A DNA stretch of 64,000 bases from Phycisphaera sp. (GTDB lineage: Bacteria; Planctomycetota; Phycisphaerae; Phycisphaerales; SM1A02). Position 1 is the stretch's first letter. Every line of letters begins with the position of its first letter. The stretch is taken from NCBI GenBank assembly GCA_016124975.1, contig WGMP01000016.1, positions 1 through 64,000 of the forward strand, read 5' to 3'. Made by a program: the position numbers and the translations under genes. Below, piece by piece: positions 63,576 through 64,000 of this stretch. The notes beneath the pieces were generated by a model. That model searched no databases and was not told the DNA's origin. It saw only the letters and a program-made list of their open reading frames with translations.

Positions 63576-64000
63576 ATGATGTGTCGGCCGCTCCGTCGAT
63601 TCGCCGACGGCGTCGGTGCAGTTCGTCCGCTCGTTGACGGCGTTGAAGGCAGCGGCGGCGCGCGTCGCGCGGTCAACCTCGCGCAGCTCTCCGCGTCGGC
63701 GCCCGACGCGAACCGCGGCATGCGCGAGGCGGATGACACCTCGGGCATCGACGCCCGCGTGAGCCGCGTCTCGACCCTGACCTTCAACTCGCCGAACGGG
63801 ACGAAGTACCCGCTGGCGGCGTACCGCAGGCTTGGCATGGACACCTTCGCGGTGGTCGACTATCCCACGGTCGACATCCGGCTCGACCGGACCTACTCTC
63901 AGAATCTGGGAGTGCCGCCGACCGCGCGCGCCGCACGAACGGCTGGTCCTCGCAGGCCGAGGGCGTCTACCCGGGGCTCGACCGCTTCGGGCGGGTGATC
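63576..64000 (+). pseudogene. RHS-repeat protein fragment with a frameshift, cut by window edge
   Basis: Similarity to the C-terminal part of RHS-repeat (YD-repeat) proteins. From about 63730 the sequence reads DTSGIDARVSRVSTLTFNSP and DTFAVVDYPTVDIRLDRTYS, an RHS-like block. After about 63895 the family continues in another frame as QAEGVYPGLDRFGRVI up to the window end. So there is one frame change in about 420 bases and no identified N-terminus; the first frame ends in a stop at about 63998. Either a decayed remnant or an assembly indel. The rest lies to the right of the window. Confidence 0.6.

Overview
The window looks like a chromosomal segment of a high-GC planctomycete, most likely of the class Phycisphaerae. 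The support is a small basic protein of the type restricted to the PVC superphylum (33221-33466), five secreted proteins ending in dockerin-like tails with paired 'DGxVxxxDLAxLLxAWG' motifs, haem proteins of the DUF1111 type, and TPR/CRTAC1 gene pairs. No rRNA, tRNA or CRISPR array was recognised on either strand.

Region 1 (1 to about 13 kb) is an accessory or defence island, read leftward. It holds a type I restriction-modification operon (hsdM, hsdS, a DUF3644 gene, and hsdR running off the left edge). Ahead of it on the same strand are four small genes: a zinc ribbon, a two-helix membrane protein, a predicted Mrr-like nuclease and a DUF6998 protein. Next come a frameshifted phytanoyl-CoA dioxygenase gene, a lone DUF433 antitoxin-like gene, a GNAT acetyltransferase and a RES/Xre toxin-antitoxin pair. 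Base composition differs from the rest: the tetranucleotide ACGT is common here and almost absent from the backbone.

Region 2 (about 13-35 kb) is backbone. It carries a two-domain retropepsin-like protein, a TPR-YggX fusion, a zincin, pyrD, a large FG-GAP/dockerin protein with a di-haem oxidoreductase, and a TPR-CRTAC1 pair. A leftward run then holds nth, murC, murB, ddl, an ftsQ-like gene, a membrane protein and greA, i.e. part of a dcw cell-wall cluster without ftsA or ftsZ beside it. A sugar isomerase-like gene, a SPOR-like membrane protein, the PVC small basic protein and an aminotransferase follow.

Region 3 (about 35-52 kb) holds a secreted metallophosphoesterase and a small lipoprotein. 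A rightward series follows: DUF971, pyrF, a solute-binding protein, cinA, folK, two TlpA-type thioredoxins, a GlcD/GlcF-like fusion and a response regulator. Tandem copies of a palindrome-rich repeat of about 162 bp precede scpA, which is divergent from an arabinose-5-phosphate isomerase gene.

Region 4 (about 52-64 kb) has two paralogous secreted dockerin-type proteins of an unrecognised family, sulfate activation genes (cysD, cysN-cysC fusion, separate cysC), a ThuA-like protein, a pseudouridine synthase, another FG-GAP/dockerin protein, an AAA/DUF4143 ATPase and, at the right edge, a frameshifted RHS-repeat fragment.
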